This document shows positions 19,987 to 32,080 of a stretch of 64,000 nucleotides of DNA, one piece after another. Source of the stretch: Areca catechu (taxonomy: Eukaryota; Streptophyta; Magnoliopsida; Arecales; Arecaceae); contig CM038053.1 of NCBI GenBank assembly GCA_021397845.1, positions 148,264,041-148,328,040 on the forward strand, read 5' to 3'. The number at the start of each line of letters is the position of its first letter. Positions within the stretch are counted from its first letter, which is position 1. The notes under the pieces were generated by a model, which searched no databases, had not been told where the DNA came from, and saw nothing but the letters and a program-made list of their open reading frames with translations. A program made the translations under genes and the position numbers.

Positions 19987-21419
19987 TGATGCGGGATGCA
20001 AAGAGGAATTCTAACTTAACAACATAGCAATTTAAATTGAATAATGACACTTACTTACATTAGCAAGATTCATGCATAAGATAGGGCCAAAGTAAAGCAA
20101 ATGATAAGACTACTTAAAGAAAATTAAGCTAACCCACAATGTAGTTTTAATTTAATCAAAGGAAGAAAAGACCTAATGGTTGAGAAACCATTCTAATTAG
20201 GATATAAACCTTCAAAAGATCAGAGCTAAGAGTCTCGGAAGGGTTCACTTACAAGTGATGAGTTCTCATTCCTTTGGTGGTGGATTAATTTCAGCATTCC
20301 ATGGAGTTGCAAATGAACTTGAAGACTATCACTCATTGGATGAAAACTCTTTCCATAGTTGGTTTCAAAGCAAGGTAAACCTCTTTTTAACTCAAAATCA
20401 TAGAGGATCCTACATTGAAAGATATTAGTGGCATGGTATGGATGAGAAAAATGGAAAGAAGAGTTCAATAATAAGAGTAGAGTTGTTGGCATCTTTAGAT
20501 TGGGTGGATGATGGCTTGAGTGTAGAAGGGTGGGCACCCTTGAATGAAGAAGGGATGGCTCCTTTGGATGAAGAAGAGGGTGTCCTTGAATGAAGAGGAA
20601 TGGTAGCCTTGGATGAAGAGGGATTGCATTCTTGGATGTTGGAGATGGAGACCTTGAAAGATGAAATGGTGGTTTCCTTGGAAGGATGATGGGTGGCCCT
20701 CTTGGATGAGTGAAGGGATGGGCTGCTTTGGTCGAATGATGGCTGTTTGGTAGATAGGTTGAGCCTCACACTCTCTCTCTCAAGGAGGTCACTTGCAAAC
20801 ACACAAATGGAGAAGAAAGGAACTAAAATTTCCATTCACTCATTAGCTCCATTATAAGGGGGTTTGGAGAGGTATTTATGGGCCTCCCAAAGCTTTTGAA
20901 ATTTTGAATTACGTGGAGAAAAATGAGGGAAGTTGTAACTTGAGCAAGATACATGGAGAGGTTGTAACCATGAAGAGAGTGGGGAGTTGCAACAATACTT
21001 GATCCATGGAGAGAATAGTGGCTGGCCAACTCTCTTTTCTTGAATTTGAGCTAAGCTGCCCAAGAAGAAGGGATGTGAGGTGTCTTCCATGTTGGGATGG
21101 CTTCCACCTATGCCTGGAAATGTGGTGGTCTAACTTGGCTTGGTGGTTGGGAAGTTACTCCAAATTATTCCAAGTAGTTGAAGTGCTGAATTATTCCAAG
21201 TAGTTGAAGTGCTAAAGTGGTAGAAGGTTGAGATAGTAGAGTTCTCTGGTTGAGTCAGCTCCAGTGCTCGAGTCGGCTCTCAAGGCTATGGTTGAGCTGG
21301 CTCCAATTCTTGAGGCTTCCATGTGACTTTGATTCAAATGGCCTTTGATATTGTTTTAATTTCCTTATGATTCAATCAATAAAGAATTTAATTAAAGACT
21401 ATTGTTGGTGTCTGCACCA
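19987..21419 (-). repeat. N 3' LTR (1433 bp)
   Basis: TGATGCGGGATGC to TGGTGTCTGCACCA. It contains the 27-bp repeat block (20490-20740), a decayed TATA (CATAAATA, 20873-20880) and a few GAGTCGGCTC-like words at 21250-21300. Confidence 0.92.
20490..20740. repeat. ~27-bp tandem repeats in the N LTR (also 34430-34680)
   Basis: About eight imperfect copies of a CCTTGGATGAAGAGGGATGG-like unit. They yield a spurious Ser/Lys/Pro-rich repeat peptide on the minus strand. They are present in both LTRs with small differences and lie upstream of the TATA in element order, so they would be U3 elements. Confidence 0.8.
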
Positions 21420-21475
21420 ATTCTTCCGAGATGGAAAGAACTTGGCCCTATCAAGTATGGGTCAATTTGACTCTC

Positions 21476-21727
21476 TTAATGCTCTAATAAGTCTAGGTTG
21501 ATTCGTTGCAGATCCTCTCGACTGATCCACGAGTCCTTAGATTCTAGTCGACCTTGCCAACGAACTAGATAGCGTTGGTAATCTTTATTCTTGGTAGTGA
21601 TAGTCTTGCCATCCAGAATTCGTTCAATCTTGTCTCGCCACTCTAGTAAAGTGACTGGTGGACACTCAAGGGTAGACTCACTCTCAAAAATATGTTCAGT
21701 CCCAAAATGCTCACTAGGTATCATCAT
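21476..21727 (-). pseudogene. pol: N: chromodomain
   Basis: The 83-codon frame contains KIERILDGKTITTKNKDYQR, then YLVRWQGR, then DSWISREDLQRINLDLLEH. It is a C-terminal chromodomain as in B. Its own methionine is not a start, since it continues the IN frame (21734-22066) after a stop between them. Confidence 0.85.
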
Positions 21728-21733
21728 TGGCTC

Positions 21734-22235
21734 CTAATACTCTATTAAGTCTGAAATATTGAAGGTCGAGCTGATACCTAAGTCAGATGGTAACTCAAGT
21801 ATATATGCATTAGGTCCAATTTTCTTTATAATTTTAAATGGGCCTACACCACAGGCATGTAGTTTTTTCATGGTTCTAAGTGTGAACCATTCAGGTTTGA
21901 GTCTACTCATCACATAGTCTCCTTCATGAAATTCTTTGATCGTCTTACATGAATTAGCCATATGCTTGTAAGTTTCATTCCTCAAGTTAATTTTTTTTAA
22001 TGATTTCTTTGTGCGAATCCTTAATATGCTGTGCATATGACTCAGCAGACTAAGAAACTCATGCATGTGTGGGTAAAGGGTAAGGTCTATGGGCTTCCTA
22101 GGTTTGTAACCATGGACTACCTCAAATTGATTTTTTCTAATAGACCTATTGACTGAGCTGTTTTAAGCAAATTTGGCAAGAGGTATTAAGAGATCCTAAT
22201 TTTCCATACTATCACCAACTAGGCATCTTAATAGG
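21734..22235 (-). pseudogene. pol: N: integrase C-terminal domain
   Basis: The surviving frame (22066-21734) covers NETYKHMANS through KKLHACGVGPFKIIKKIGPN to GISSTFNISDLIEY. Between it and the catalytic core (22235-22070) several stops and shifts break the region that reads SPFEIVHGYKPR in B. Confidence 0.8.
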
Positions 22236-22239
22236 TTTT

Positions 22240-22543
22240 CTAGACTTCAGTCTGGCCATTAGTTTGAGGATGGTAGGCAGTAGAGAATTTGAGTTTGGTT
22301 CCTAGTATATGCCAAAGGGTCTTCCAAAAATAGCTAGTGAACCTAACATCTCTATTTGACACAATGATTTTTGGTAAACCATGCAGCCTAACCATTTCAT
22401 TTAGGAAAAGCTTAGCCATTCTCATAGCATCATAAGTCTGAGAACACGGTATGATGAGTTCCATCTTAGAGAATCGATCAACCACAACATAGATAGAATC
22501 ATGTTTCCTTGTGGTCCTTGGTAACCCTAATACAAAGTCCATA
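22240..22543 (-). pseudogene. pol: N: integrase catalytic core (3' part of the split)
   Basis: MDFVLGLPRTT holds the first catalytic Asp. KIIVSNRDVRFTSYFWK has Asn where B has the second Asp (VSDRD). HPQTNGQTEV keeps the final Glu. A GAT-to-AAT change therefore removed a catalytic residue. The frame is cut at its 5' end by L, and the upstream half is at 29613-30046. Confidence 0.88.
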
Positions 22544-24227
22544 TGATGCAGAACAAAAGAGATGATGCAATGCGGAAGTAAATTAAGACTAATTCCTTTT
22601 TTTTTTATATATATTTTCAGAAGTCAGCTTTGACTCAAATGAAAGTTAAAATAAATTGAAAGAAACTATATAATAATTGAAAGCACAATTCAAAGAAACT
22701 AGATTATCAGAGTAGTTCAGAAGTAAAGGATCGCTAGGGGTTGAGAAACTCCCAGACCTAGGGTTTCGCTATGAACATTCAACAGGATAGAACTAAAGAG
22801 AAGGGAAGGGTTATGTACCAGGCAGTGATCTTCACAGAGTTTGGTGGAAGGACTCTCTCGAGCAGATTATTGGATCCTCGGATTCGGATATTTTTGCAAT
22901 GGATCCTCCAATACTGGTCCTTTGACAGAGTTGGCTTCTCCTGAACTCAGGATCTGGGAAAGAAGAAGAACAAGTTAAGGAACCAGATACTCAAAGAAAG
23001 GATTTACCAGATAAGAACATAAAAAATTGATGTTGCTGAAATCCTGATTCTCCTGGATGCTGATCTGACTTCCTCTGGGATTTGCTCTGTATTCGAAGTA
23101 GCCGATCTGGACCTGGATGCTGGTGGTCGGCCTCTACATGGAAGAGAGGGGCCGAGAGATGATGAGGTAGATTAGAGTTTGGATGATTAGTGGAATGAAG
23201 AAGATGATGGCGGCTAGGGTTTGGAATTGAAGTGGCTAACCTAGGGTTTTGGTAGGGTTTTGGGATTGGAGATCTCACACCTCCTCAAGGTTCCTAGGGA
23301 ACCCGGATTTACTCCCTCACGGAGTTCAACACCTAAATACAAGTGTGGAAGAGAGAAACACAAAGTTGCTCACACAGAAATTGATTTCATTCATCATTAA
23401 ATTGAAGAGTTACATAGAGTTGAATATATAGACATAACAAAGAAATAAGATTTTATACATTTCCCATGTGGGACTAATAGGACTAACCCACACTTTAGGC
23501 ATCAAATTCTCTTCCCAAGACTCCTTCCATGAGTGGGCAGCCCAAAAACTCCAAGAAAACTTGAAAATCAGCACCAAATGGCAGGTTATGAGGGTGTCTC
23601 CTAGTATCTCTCCATGAATCAAGGATTTTCCCTTCATGTTTTGGTTCATTTGGACACCTCCTAGTCTTGCTCCACAAGTTTAGGCTTCTTCCTTTCATGG
23701 CTTTGGCACTTTTGGAAACTTTTGGAAACCTCCTTGAATTCCTCCCCAAGACATGCTCTCTTCCCTTTTATTACTTAGATTTTTTATGGAACATTGTGGG
23801 GCACCTCCTTGATCCTCTCTTCAAGAAAAATTCTTGCCATCCAAGCTTGGGTTTATTTCTTCTGGTGTAGGGACCAAAGACACTGGATGGAGATGTGGTG
23901 CCTCCTGGACTCTGGCCTGTGGCTGGGAGTGTGACGCCAACTTGCTTGGGCCTGGGAGAAAAAATGTGGCACCCTGGACCTTTACTTGACTGAAAAAAAA
24001 GTGGCACCAACCTGGAGAAGACCTAGACCACTACTAGGACTTGTACTGAGTCAACATGACTCAACAAAATTTAAATTGCAGGGAAATACAAACTCAAGAC
24101 TAAAATTGAGTTGACCAAGTCAACCCTTATTACAAAACCAGAAAACCCTAATTCTTCGGGCTAGGTCAATCAGAGATCGATCCAGATGGAGCCCTGAAGT
24201 CTTCTTCTGAGTCTGGTGCCCGCACCA
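22544..24227 (-). repeat. L 3' LTR (1684 bp)
   Basis: It begins TGATGCAGAAC at the left and ends with TGGTGCCCGCACCA (LTR start, minus strand). It lacks the extra 31-bp PBS units of K and M, but has an extra TGATGC repeat 20 bp inside. A poly(T)/TA tract lies near 22599-22620. Confidence 0.93.
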
Positions 24228-24960
24228 ATTCTCCCGAGGTGGGAGGAACTCGACCTTATCGAGTATGGATCAAGCTGGCTCTGGTATCTCTCCAAGAGGT
24301 CTGGGTCCAATTCTTGTAATTCTTCTCGGCAGATCCAAGAGTCATCAGAATCTGGCCTTCCTTGCCAGCGGACCAGGTATCTTTGGTATCCTCGATTACG
24401 AGTAGAGATAACCTGATCATCCAGGATCTTTTCAATCTGCTCTTTCCTCACAGGCCAGTTTGTTGCTGGACACACAGGATCAGGATCACTCTCAATAACA
24501 GGATTAGGTTCAAAGGCTTACTAGGAATCACAGCTGGCTCCCTATACTCTACTAAGTCTGTAATGTTGAAAGTAGAGCTATTGCCTAGTTTTGGAGGCAA
24601 CTCGAGCACATAGGCATTGGATCCTACTTTCTTCACTACTCTAAATGGTCCAGCTCCTTTAGCATGTAACTTTCTAACGGTTCAAGGAAAAAACTGCTCA
24701 GGCCTTAACCTAATCATTACATAGTCCCTCTCAACAAAAGTTTTGACTCGTCCTTGAGAATCAGCCAACTTCTTATAAGTTTCATTACTTAAAGTTATTT
24801 TCGCATGAATTTCTTTATGCAAGTCCTTTACATGCTATGCAAGTGCATCAAGAGACTTGTGTGTGTGGGCTAATAGTGAAATCAGATCAAGTGGTGTGTG
24901 AGGCTTGTATCCATGAACAATTTCAAAGGGACTCTAGCCTATAGACCTATTGATCAAAAC
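24170..24960 (-). pseudogene. pol: L: integrase C-terminus, chromodomain, LTR-encoded tail
   Basis: The chromodomain frame 24475-24170 contains KILDDQVISTRNRGYQRYLV and RWQGRPDSDDSWI. It then crosses the PPT side and enters the 3' LTR (GAGTRLRRRLQGSIWIDL, stop). Upstream (24960-24450) the IN C-terminus is broken by frameshifts around 24520 and 24690. Confidence 0.82.
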
Positions 24961-24973
24961 ATTGAATGCAATT

Positions 24974-25607
24974 TCAGCCCTGGATAAAATACAAATCCCA
25001 ATTCCTGGTGCTCTCAATCAAACCAAAATCTGAGCCAAAGCCTAGTAAAGGGTCAAGAAAAACTAAACTAGACTGACGACGCATTCCTAAAGAATGGACT
25101 TTATTCCAAAGGAACCCTAGGTCTAAACCTAACAAACTAAGGCTCTCTAGATTTGACCTTGGGTCGGAGGATGGCATGCAGAGCATGAAAGCTTATCATG
25201 GGTGCCTAGTAGGTGCCATAAGGTCTTCCAGAAGTAGGTGGCAATCCTAATAGGTTCTAAGGAGTCTTGCAACCTAGAAATCTCAGTAAAGTGTAATCCC
25301 ATAGCTCTAGAAACATGAGAAGATTCAGGGAAGGGTAGGAAATAAGAATTAGAGTTTTGAGGTGGCTTATAGGAAACAAGAAACATACCTTGGTTATTCA
25401 GGACGATCTTAAAATGAGGACATTTTCTATAGGTGCACTCATCCAAACCTCATGATTTGCTCTAGGAGGGTCTACAAGTGCAAGTTCTAGGATAGGCTGG
25501 GTGCTCCTAGAAGGTGGAAGGTTATCAGGAAGGTCTTTGGAATGTTTATCTAGAAAGTCCTCTAAGCTACTATCTTTTTCTTGTTCTTGGACCTTCTCAA
25601 TGGGCAA
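24974..25607 (-). pseudogene. L: conserved segment of unknown function plus IN-core relic
   Basis: In order: KDLPDNLPPSRSTQ (the pre-RT linker of Ty3 pol, compare B DDLPDQLRPLRDIQH), MSAPIENVL, KCPHFKIVLNNQGMF, SYFLPFPESSHVSRAMGLHF, DSLEPIRIATYFWKTLWHLL, then a stop. The block LNNQG through YFW is shared with A (56848-57180). RT and RNase H are absent. Either the RT start diverged beyond recognition or new sequence was joined to IN. The frame at 25186-24974 is downstream sequence conserved with K and M. Confidence 0.6.
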
Positions 25608-25619
25608 TTCTTGTGAACC

Positions 25620-26190
25620 CCTTACTTCATCACACTTCTCTACCAGATTTGACTCAGGGGTCTCTTCTTTGGATTCCTCAATGAGTTCAGGGGTATTCTC
25701 ACTTAAACTTTCATTTGGTGTAATTTCCTCTTCCTGAACTTCCTCAAAAGGGTCTTCTCTTAGGGTTAGCTCCTAAATTCCTTGAGTGGCAGCGGTCCCC
25801 TCAATAACCCCATTAGGTAGGAGTTGGTTAATTGAATTATCAGGAGAGATATCCTCAAATTCTTCTTCTTCATATTCATCTATCAAACTTATTATGTCAG
25901 GCTCATATATTTCTTCCTCAATCTCACTGAAAGGTTCTAATCTATTCTCCTTCGATTCCTCTTTAAGTATGGCTCTGGTCGGGTCAACAAGTTTTGGGAT
26001 GGCCATGCCTAACTCTTTCTCAGTGTTATCCTTCTGGTCAAGAGGTGACACAAGTGGGAATTGAAAAACAAAAGTCTGGTTCACTACGGATGTCGGATCA
26101 ATCGGAACTTGATTCAAGTTGGTAGAGGTTGGCTTTAAGTCCAAAGTACTTGATTGGTTATATCTTAAAGACCACTCATAGTCTTGGGAT
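25620..26190 (-). pseudogene. L: acidic gag-pol linker
   Basis: The 123-codon frame (26144-25773) is Glu/Asp-rich (SLIDEYEEEEFEDISPDNS) and corresponds to the acidic linker after the zinc knuckle in M, K and B. It continues toward VQEQEKDSSLEDFLDK. No protease motif is visible, so PR is missing as well. Confidence 0.6.
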
Positions 26191-26200
26191 CTTGGTAGGA

Positions 26201-27020
26201 TCAGTCTAACTTATTGGTCTTTTCAAGGCATAGCTTCTTATAAATGTCTGGGTGTAACCCAACCCTAAACCTCGATGTGATCTGAGCTTCGGTCTCAATG
26301 GTATTGCATTTCATGTCATACCACTGGAAGTCCTCGATATATTTAGACACAGGCCTATTACCTTGTCGCAATTGGTACCATTGGTCTAAAAGTCTTTTCT
26401 CATAGGATCTACCTAGGTACCTATCTCTCAACTTACTTCTCATATCTCTCCAAGTATATATTTCCTCTTTTATTTGATAACACTCACGCTCAATAGCATA
26501 CCAATGCGACCTAGCATGTTTGGTGAACTTGGTTTTGGCCAACCTAACTTGTCCTAATTTCGATATGTTAGTGCACTCAAAATACCGATCCATTTGTTCT
26601 TCCCACTTAATATATGTCTCTTGTTTTCCATCAAAAGTGGGTGCATAAGGTTCGGTGTTCCTAACAGGTCCCTTCTCTGAGTCAACCAAGTATGGGTATA
26701 GGCTCCTAGGGCTAGACTCAGGGGCAAGATCATGGTCATAGGCTCTTAGATCAAACCTCCAATGATTAGGTTCAGGATCTCTGTATAATGGTCTCCTAGG
26801 CTCTGGGTGTGGGTGAGGTTGGGGTCTACCAAATTCTGAGTCAGGGGTCCAATTTCGGTGCCTAGGCTCCTCAAGTACCTAGGCTCGGTCTCTAAACTAG
26901 GCAACGGTATCAGTCATATCCTGACTCAATTTGGTCATACTTTCGGAAAGAGTTCTAATCATGGCCTCTAAATCAGGTTGGATTTGACCAGGTTGGTAGG
27001 GTACTCCGTTCCGGGTAGAC
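26201..27020 (-). pseudogene. gag: L: gag with capsid domain
   Basis: The frame 26689-26201 has the Ty3 capsid features: APTFDGKQETYIKWEEQMDR, SHWYAIERE, RLLDQWYQLRQGNRPVSKYI and SRFRVGLHPDIYKKL. The N-terminal part (to the start near 27020, MSTRNGVPYQP) has stops. The zinc knuckle is not visible before the stop after TNKLD. Compared with M, which lacks capsid, L keeps the particle-forming domain. Confidence 0.82.
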
Positions 27021-27927
27021 ATGATGATGCAAGCAAGCACACCAAATGAGACTCGACTGAAACGACTACGTGCTAACTAGACTTAGAGCCCAAACTAGAT
27101 GCCCAATCAGAGTGGCAAGCTAGCATGTAGTAACTCGGGACTTAGCCAGGCAGGTGTAAGGGGAGTGTTAGGTCCCTAATTGCCAAACCTAGACACCAAT
27201 CAGTGATTGGCCAGGTAGGCGGACCAGCACACAAGCCCTTTGGGATGTAGTCCCTGAATCACCGTTCTAGACACTGAGTGCAAAGCACACACAGAGTAAC
27301 CAGACAAACTGACTAAACCCTAGGCTGGACCTGACCTGTTGGTGTTCCTAGCCCACTAGGGTAAATTAAGTCTAATAAATTTTAAAATTAGGCTTAGGAT
27401 CGAATGAATGGATGGTTGTTTTGGGCTAAGGAGAGGTTATCAACTCCTCCCCTTATCTTATATGCTCAATTGCCCTTAAGATGAATTAGGAGATGATCAC
27501 TCAAAAAAAATTGAATTGCAGAAATACAGAAATAGAATTGCTGTAATTTAACTCTTAGAAATTTTACAAAAACCAATAAATCACAATAAAATTATTTAAA
27601 ATAGTTTCAATTATACTGGTTCTAGCAAAATAAAAATCATGCAATTTGGAGTTACCTGGAATGAGAAACAATTCCTGCAATAGGGTAGTTACAGACTGAA
27701 AATAGAATGCTTCCCCCGTTTTCAATTCCTACTACGAAGTTGTAACCCAGCGGATCCCCTACACGCCCTAGGAACACCCCATGGAATGGGAAGAGGAGGA
27801 TTGCACCTCGCTTTGTTCCTAGGACCGGACGTCCTGGGGAGTCTACTTCGAGCAGACAAAGTAAAAAGAGAGACACTTAAAACATGCAAGCAAGTCAGAA
27901 ACCTAGATAGGGCTCTGATACAAAAAT
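27021..27927 (-). other. L leader (5' UTR) and PBS
   Basis: A non-coding leader with blocks shared with M, B and A: CTACCTGGCCAATC, GGTGTCTAGG and a TAGGAACACCAAC word (about 27060-27360). Nearer the PBS is a segment with GGTCCTAGGAAC and ACTCCCC repeats (27720-27860) that is also in M. The PBS complement GGCTCTGATAC is at 27911-27921. These blocks are candidates for packaging or dimerisation signals. Confidence 0.7.
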
Positions 27928-29607
27928 TGATGCAGAACAAAAGAGATGATGCGATGCGGAAGTAAATTAAGACTAATACCTTTTTTTTTTATATATTTTT
28001 AGAAGTCGACTTTGACTCAAATGAAAGTTAAACTAAATTGAAAGAAACTATATAATAATTGAAAGCACAATTCAAAGAAACTAGATTATCAGAGTAGTTC
28101 AGAAGTAAAGGATCGCTGGGGGTTGAGAAACTCCCAGACCTAGGGTTTCGCTCTGAACTTTCAGCAGGACAGAACTAAAGAGAAGGGAAGGGTTATGTAC
28201 CAGGCAGTGATCTTCACAGAGTTTGGTGGAAGGACTCTCTTGAGCAAATTGTTGGATCCTCGGATTTGGATATCTTCGCAATGGATCCTCCAATACTGGT
28301 ACTTTGGCAGAGTTGGCTTCTCCTGAACTCAGGATCTGGGAAAGAAGAAGAACAAGTTAAGGAACCAGATACTCAAAGAAAGGATTTACCAGATAAAAAG
28401 AACTTGAAAAATTGATGTTGCTGAAATCCTGATTCTCCTGGATGCTGATCTGACTTCCTCTGGGATTTGCTCTGTATTCGAAGTAGCTGATCTGGATCTG
28501 GATGCTCGTGGTCGGCCTCTACTTGGAAGAGAGGGGCCGTGAGATGATGAGATAGATTAGGGTTTGGATGATTGGTGGAATGAAGAAGATGATTGCGGCT
28601 AGGGTTTGGAATTGAAGGGGCTAACCTAGGGTTTTGGTAGGGTTTTGGGGTTGGAGATCTCACACCACCTCAAGGTTCCTAGGAAACCCCGATTTACTCC
28701 CTCACGGAGCTCAACCCCTGAATACAAGTGTGGAAGAGAGAAACACAAAGTTGCTCACATAGAAATTGATTTCATTCATCATTAAATTCAAGAGTTAAAA
28801 TGAGTTGAATATATAGACATAACAAAGAAATAAAATTTTATACATTTCCCATGTGGGACTAATAGGACTAACCCACACTTTAGGCATCAAATTCTCTTCC
28901 CAAGACTCCTTCCATGAGTGGCAGCCCAAAAACTCCAAGAAAACTTGAAAATTAGCTCCAAATGGCAGGTTATGGGGGTGTCTCCTAGTATCTCTGCATG
29001 AATCAAGGATTTTTCCTTCATGGTTTGGCTCATTTGGACACCTCCTAGTCTTGCTCCACAAGTTTAGGCTTCTTCCTTTCATGGCTATGGCACTTTTGGA
29101 AACTTTTGGGAACCTCCTTGAATTCCTCCCCAAGACATGCTCTCTTCCCTTTTATAACTTGGATTTTTTATGGAACATTGTGGGGCACCTCCTTGATCCT
29201 CTCTTCAAGAAAAATTCTTGCCATCAAGGCTTGGGTTTATTTCTTGTGGTGTAGGGACCAAAGACACTGGATGGAGATGTGGCACCTCCTGGACTCTGGC
29301 ATGTGGCTGGGAGTGTGATGCCCACTTGCTTGGGCCTGGGAGAAAAAATGTGGCACCCTGGACCTTGACTTGACTGAAAAAAAAGTGGCACCAACCTGGA
29401 GAAGACCTAGACCACTACTAGGACTTGTACTGAGTCAACATGACTCAACAAAATTTAAATTGCAGGGAAATACAGACTCAAGACTAAAATTGAGTTGAAC
29501 AAGTCAACCCTTATTACAAAACCAGAAAACCCTAATTCTTCGGGCAAGGTAAATCAGAGATCCAGATGGAGCCCTGAAGTCTTCTTCTGAGTCTGGTGCC
29601 CGCACCA
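27928..29607 (-). repeat. L 5' LTR (1680 bp)
   Basis: It pairs with 22544-24227 at nearly equal length. It starts TGATGCAGAAC next to the PBS and ends TGGTGCCCGCACCA, followed by CCATT. Confidence 0.93.
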
Positions 29608-29612
29608 CCATT

Positions 29613-30046
29613 CTAAGATCCTGCCATGGACAATCAGGGACTGGTAGAGTGGTGTATAGGCCAGTGTTCTGCTTTTGTTGTTTGGCAACAGCACATGTTC
29701 AACATTGGGCCATAACTTGGGCTACATTCATTTTAAGACCAGGCCTAAAGAATTGGTTTTCCATAACTAAAATGGTCTTGTTTCTATCAAAATGGCTAGC
29801 TAAACCTCCAGCATGAAGTTCCCATACTAAGAATTCTCTAATGGATGTTCGGGGAATGCACATCTTATTCGCTTTGAAAAGGAATCCATCATGAAGGGTA
29901 TAGTCACTATATACATCAGATGGTCCTTGGCAAACAGATTCAAAAGTTTTATCCAAGTTAGGATAATTTTTGTACTCTACTTTTAATCGATCAAATCCTA
30001 AGACTTTTACACTTATAGAGGTCAAGAGTATGGAACGATGGCTCAA
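29613..30046 (-). pseudogene. pol: N: integrase N-terminal zinc-binding part (5' half of the split)
   Basis: It reads through VSVCQGPSDVYSDYTLHDGF-like RNase H/IN linker, then SHFDRNKTILVMENQFFRPG and VMAQC, a stop, and TCAVAKQQKQNTGLYTTLPV. The His and Cys of an H2C2 finger are mostly preserved. PDCPWQDLR then meets L, and the core continues at 22543. The stop after the first Cys is C/G-to-T/A type. Confidence 0.82.
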
Positions 30047-30531
30047 TGCATCAGCAACCCTATTTTCAGTGCCAGCATAGTATCACAAAATAAAGGTATA
30101 AGCTTGAACGTACTCTACCCATTTTCCATGCTAAGGTTTAGTTTCTTTTGAGAATTAATGAACCGGAGTGCTTCATGGTCAGAATAAAGAATGAACTCCT
30201 ACAGTAATATGTAGTGTCTCCAATACCTTAAAGCATGAACTACCATATACAATTCATTATCATAAGTTGAATATCTCAATCTTGCTTCATTCAACTTCTC
30301 ACTGAAAAATATCACTAGATGATTTTCCTGACTTAAGACTCCTCCAATTCCTACTCTAGAGGCATCACAAGCAACCTCAAATACCTTTGAAAAGTCAGGT
30401 AATCTTAAAATGGGTGCTTGGATCATTTTTTCTTTGATTTCTATGAAGGCTCTGCCGACAACTTTGGTCCATTCAAAGGTTCCCTTCTTAATGCAGTCGG
30501 TAATGGGCACAAAATCGAACTGAATCCTCAA
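30047..30531 (-). pseudogene. pol: N: RNase H domain
   Basis: The frame 30531-30199 holds FEVACDASRVGIGGVLSQEN (first catalytic Asp) and KLNEARLRYSTYDNELYMVV (Glu). After a stop comes YSDHEALRF (Asp), then a decayed NRVADALS. It is separated from RT by a frameshift near 30500. Confidence 0.85.
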
Positions 30532-31300
30532 ATAAATCTCCTATAGAAGGTGGCAGGCCATGGAAACTACATACATCATGTACAATTTTGGATACAAGCC
30601 ACTCAACTATGGACTTAACCTTTTCTAGTTCAGAAGACACTGCTTTTGGGGTAACAACAAAACCTAGGAAAAGGACTCGATTGGTCAGGAAGCTACATTT
30701 CTTCATGTTGGCATAAAGGCTTTCTTTCCTAAGGGCTTGGCATACTTGTTGGAGATGGTCTAAATGGTCTTCCTTAGTCCTATTGTATATCAGGATATCA
30801 TCAAAGTACACTACAACAAACTTTCCAATGGATGATCGTAGGACTTGGATCATGATCCTCATGAAGGTGCTAGGGGCATTGGAAAGACCAAAATGCATCA
30901 CTAACCATTCATACAAGCCATCCTTAGTTTTGAAAGCTATTTTCTATTTGTCCCCAGGTCTAATTCTTACTTGATGATAGCTACTCTTAAGATCAATTTT
31001 GTAGAAAACAGTGGCTCCGACCATCATGTCCAACATGTCATCCAAACAGGGAATAGAGAAATGATACTTGACTATTATATTATTGATGGCTCGACTATCT
31101 ACACACATTCTCCATGTGCCATCTTTCTTGGGGGTCAAGAGGGCAGGTACTACACATGGGCTCAAGCTTTCCCTAATGAATCCCTTATGTAGGAGATCTC
31201 TAACTTGTCGTTGTAACTCAGAATGTTCAGTGGGATTCATCCTATAGTGGGGAAGGTTTGGTTATGTGGCTCCTAGGACCAAATCTATGGCATGCTGAAT
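30488..31300 (-). pseudogene. pol: N: reverse transcriptase
   Basis: Two frames, 31240-30944 and 30916-30488, give the Ty3 RT order: MNPTEHSELQRQV, FIRESLSPC, PKKDGTWRMCVDSRAIN, IDLKSSYHQVRIRPGD (palm), MHFGLSNAPSTFMR, VVYFDDILIY (catalytic YFDD intact) and FLGFVVTP. A stop after RPGDK breaks it. The end ('VSKIVHDVCSFHGL') runs out of frame before the connection domain. Confidence 0.9.
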
Positions 31301-32080
31301 GTCTATTATAGGTGGAAGGTGATTAGGGAGGTCTTCTGGAAACACATCTTGAAATTCCTTCAAAACACTTATACTTCTTGGGGTTGTTCCTTATGGGACT
31401 GATCCTGGACTTCTTTGGCGGAAAATATCGAAATAGGTGAACCTTCACTAAGCTCATTTTCTAATTCCTTAGCATTGATCAAATTCATCCCCTGTTTCTT
31501 ATCCTTCAGGTTACAAGATCCTCTCTTAATGTTGTCCTTGTGTGGTGAAGAATTAATAACAATCTTCTTTACATTATGGGTGAAGGAACAAGAATTAGAA
31601 TGACCATATAATATGGCATCATGATCTTACAACCATGGTAAGCCTAGGATGATACTGCTAACCCCCATAGATTGGATCTGGATTGTAACTTGGCATCTGA
31701 ACTTGATGGGAATTGAAGTCGAGTCTATCTAGGATACCTTATATGGATTGGGATGGGGGACAGGGGGTAAACCTAAGTTTTAATAGTGCTGGTGGAAATG
31801 GCATTGACACAACTTTCATTATCTATGATGATCTTGTAAACTTTTTCCCCTATCTTAACAAAAGTTTATAAGATGTTGGTCTCACACCATTCTTATTGCT
31901 CCTTAGTCTGGGTAAAGATACATCTAACAACTCCCAAAATTTCAGATGAGACAATGATTTCTTCATCTCCCTCGACTCATCAATTAAGTTGACATCTTCC
32001 TCATAATCTTTTGTGGGTACAGGGGCTTCCTCTTCCAATTCCCCTATATGTAATGCTCGGGTGGGACATTTACTAGCTTA
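31301..32080 (-). pseudogene. pol: N: aspartic protease and flanking linkers
   Basis: The protease stretch near 31900-31640 reads TFVKIGEKVYKIIID, then NESCVNAIS. The active site is D-N-E-S where B and C have D-S-G-S, consistent with G-to-A changes. The upstream frame 32038-31850 holds the acidic linker LEEEAPVPTKDYEEDVNLID. Several stops are present throughout. Confidence 0.75.

Larger units (their letters stand above)
22544..29607 (-). mobile_element. Element L: non-autonomous chromovirus derivative, 7.06 kb
   Basis: The LTRs are 22544-24227 (1684 bp) and 27928-29607 (1680 bp). The TSD CCATA/CCATT lies within N's integrase codons. The PBS complement starts at 27911. The 3.7-kb internal region codes for gag with a capsid domain, an acidic linker, a segment of unknown function, an IN-core remnant, and IN C-terminus plus chromodomain. 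RT, RNase H and most of IN are missing. L is full length and both LTRs are complete, so it moved as a unit, presumably with proteins from relatives such as B or N. Confidence 0.92.

Noticed and set aside
20226..21090. Ser/Lys/Pro-rich repeat protein on the minus strand
   Set aside because: It comes from 27-bp tandem repeats in N's LTR and the frame differs between the two LTRs.
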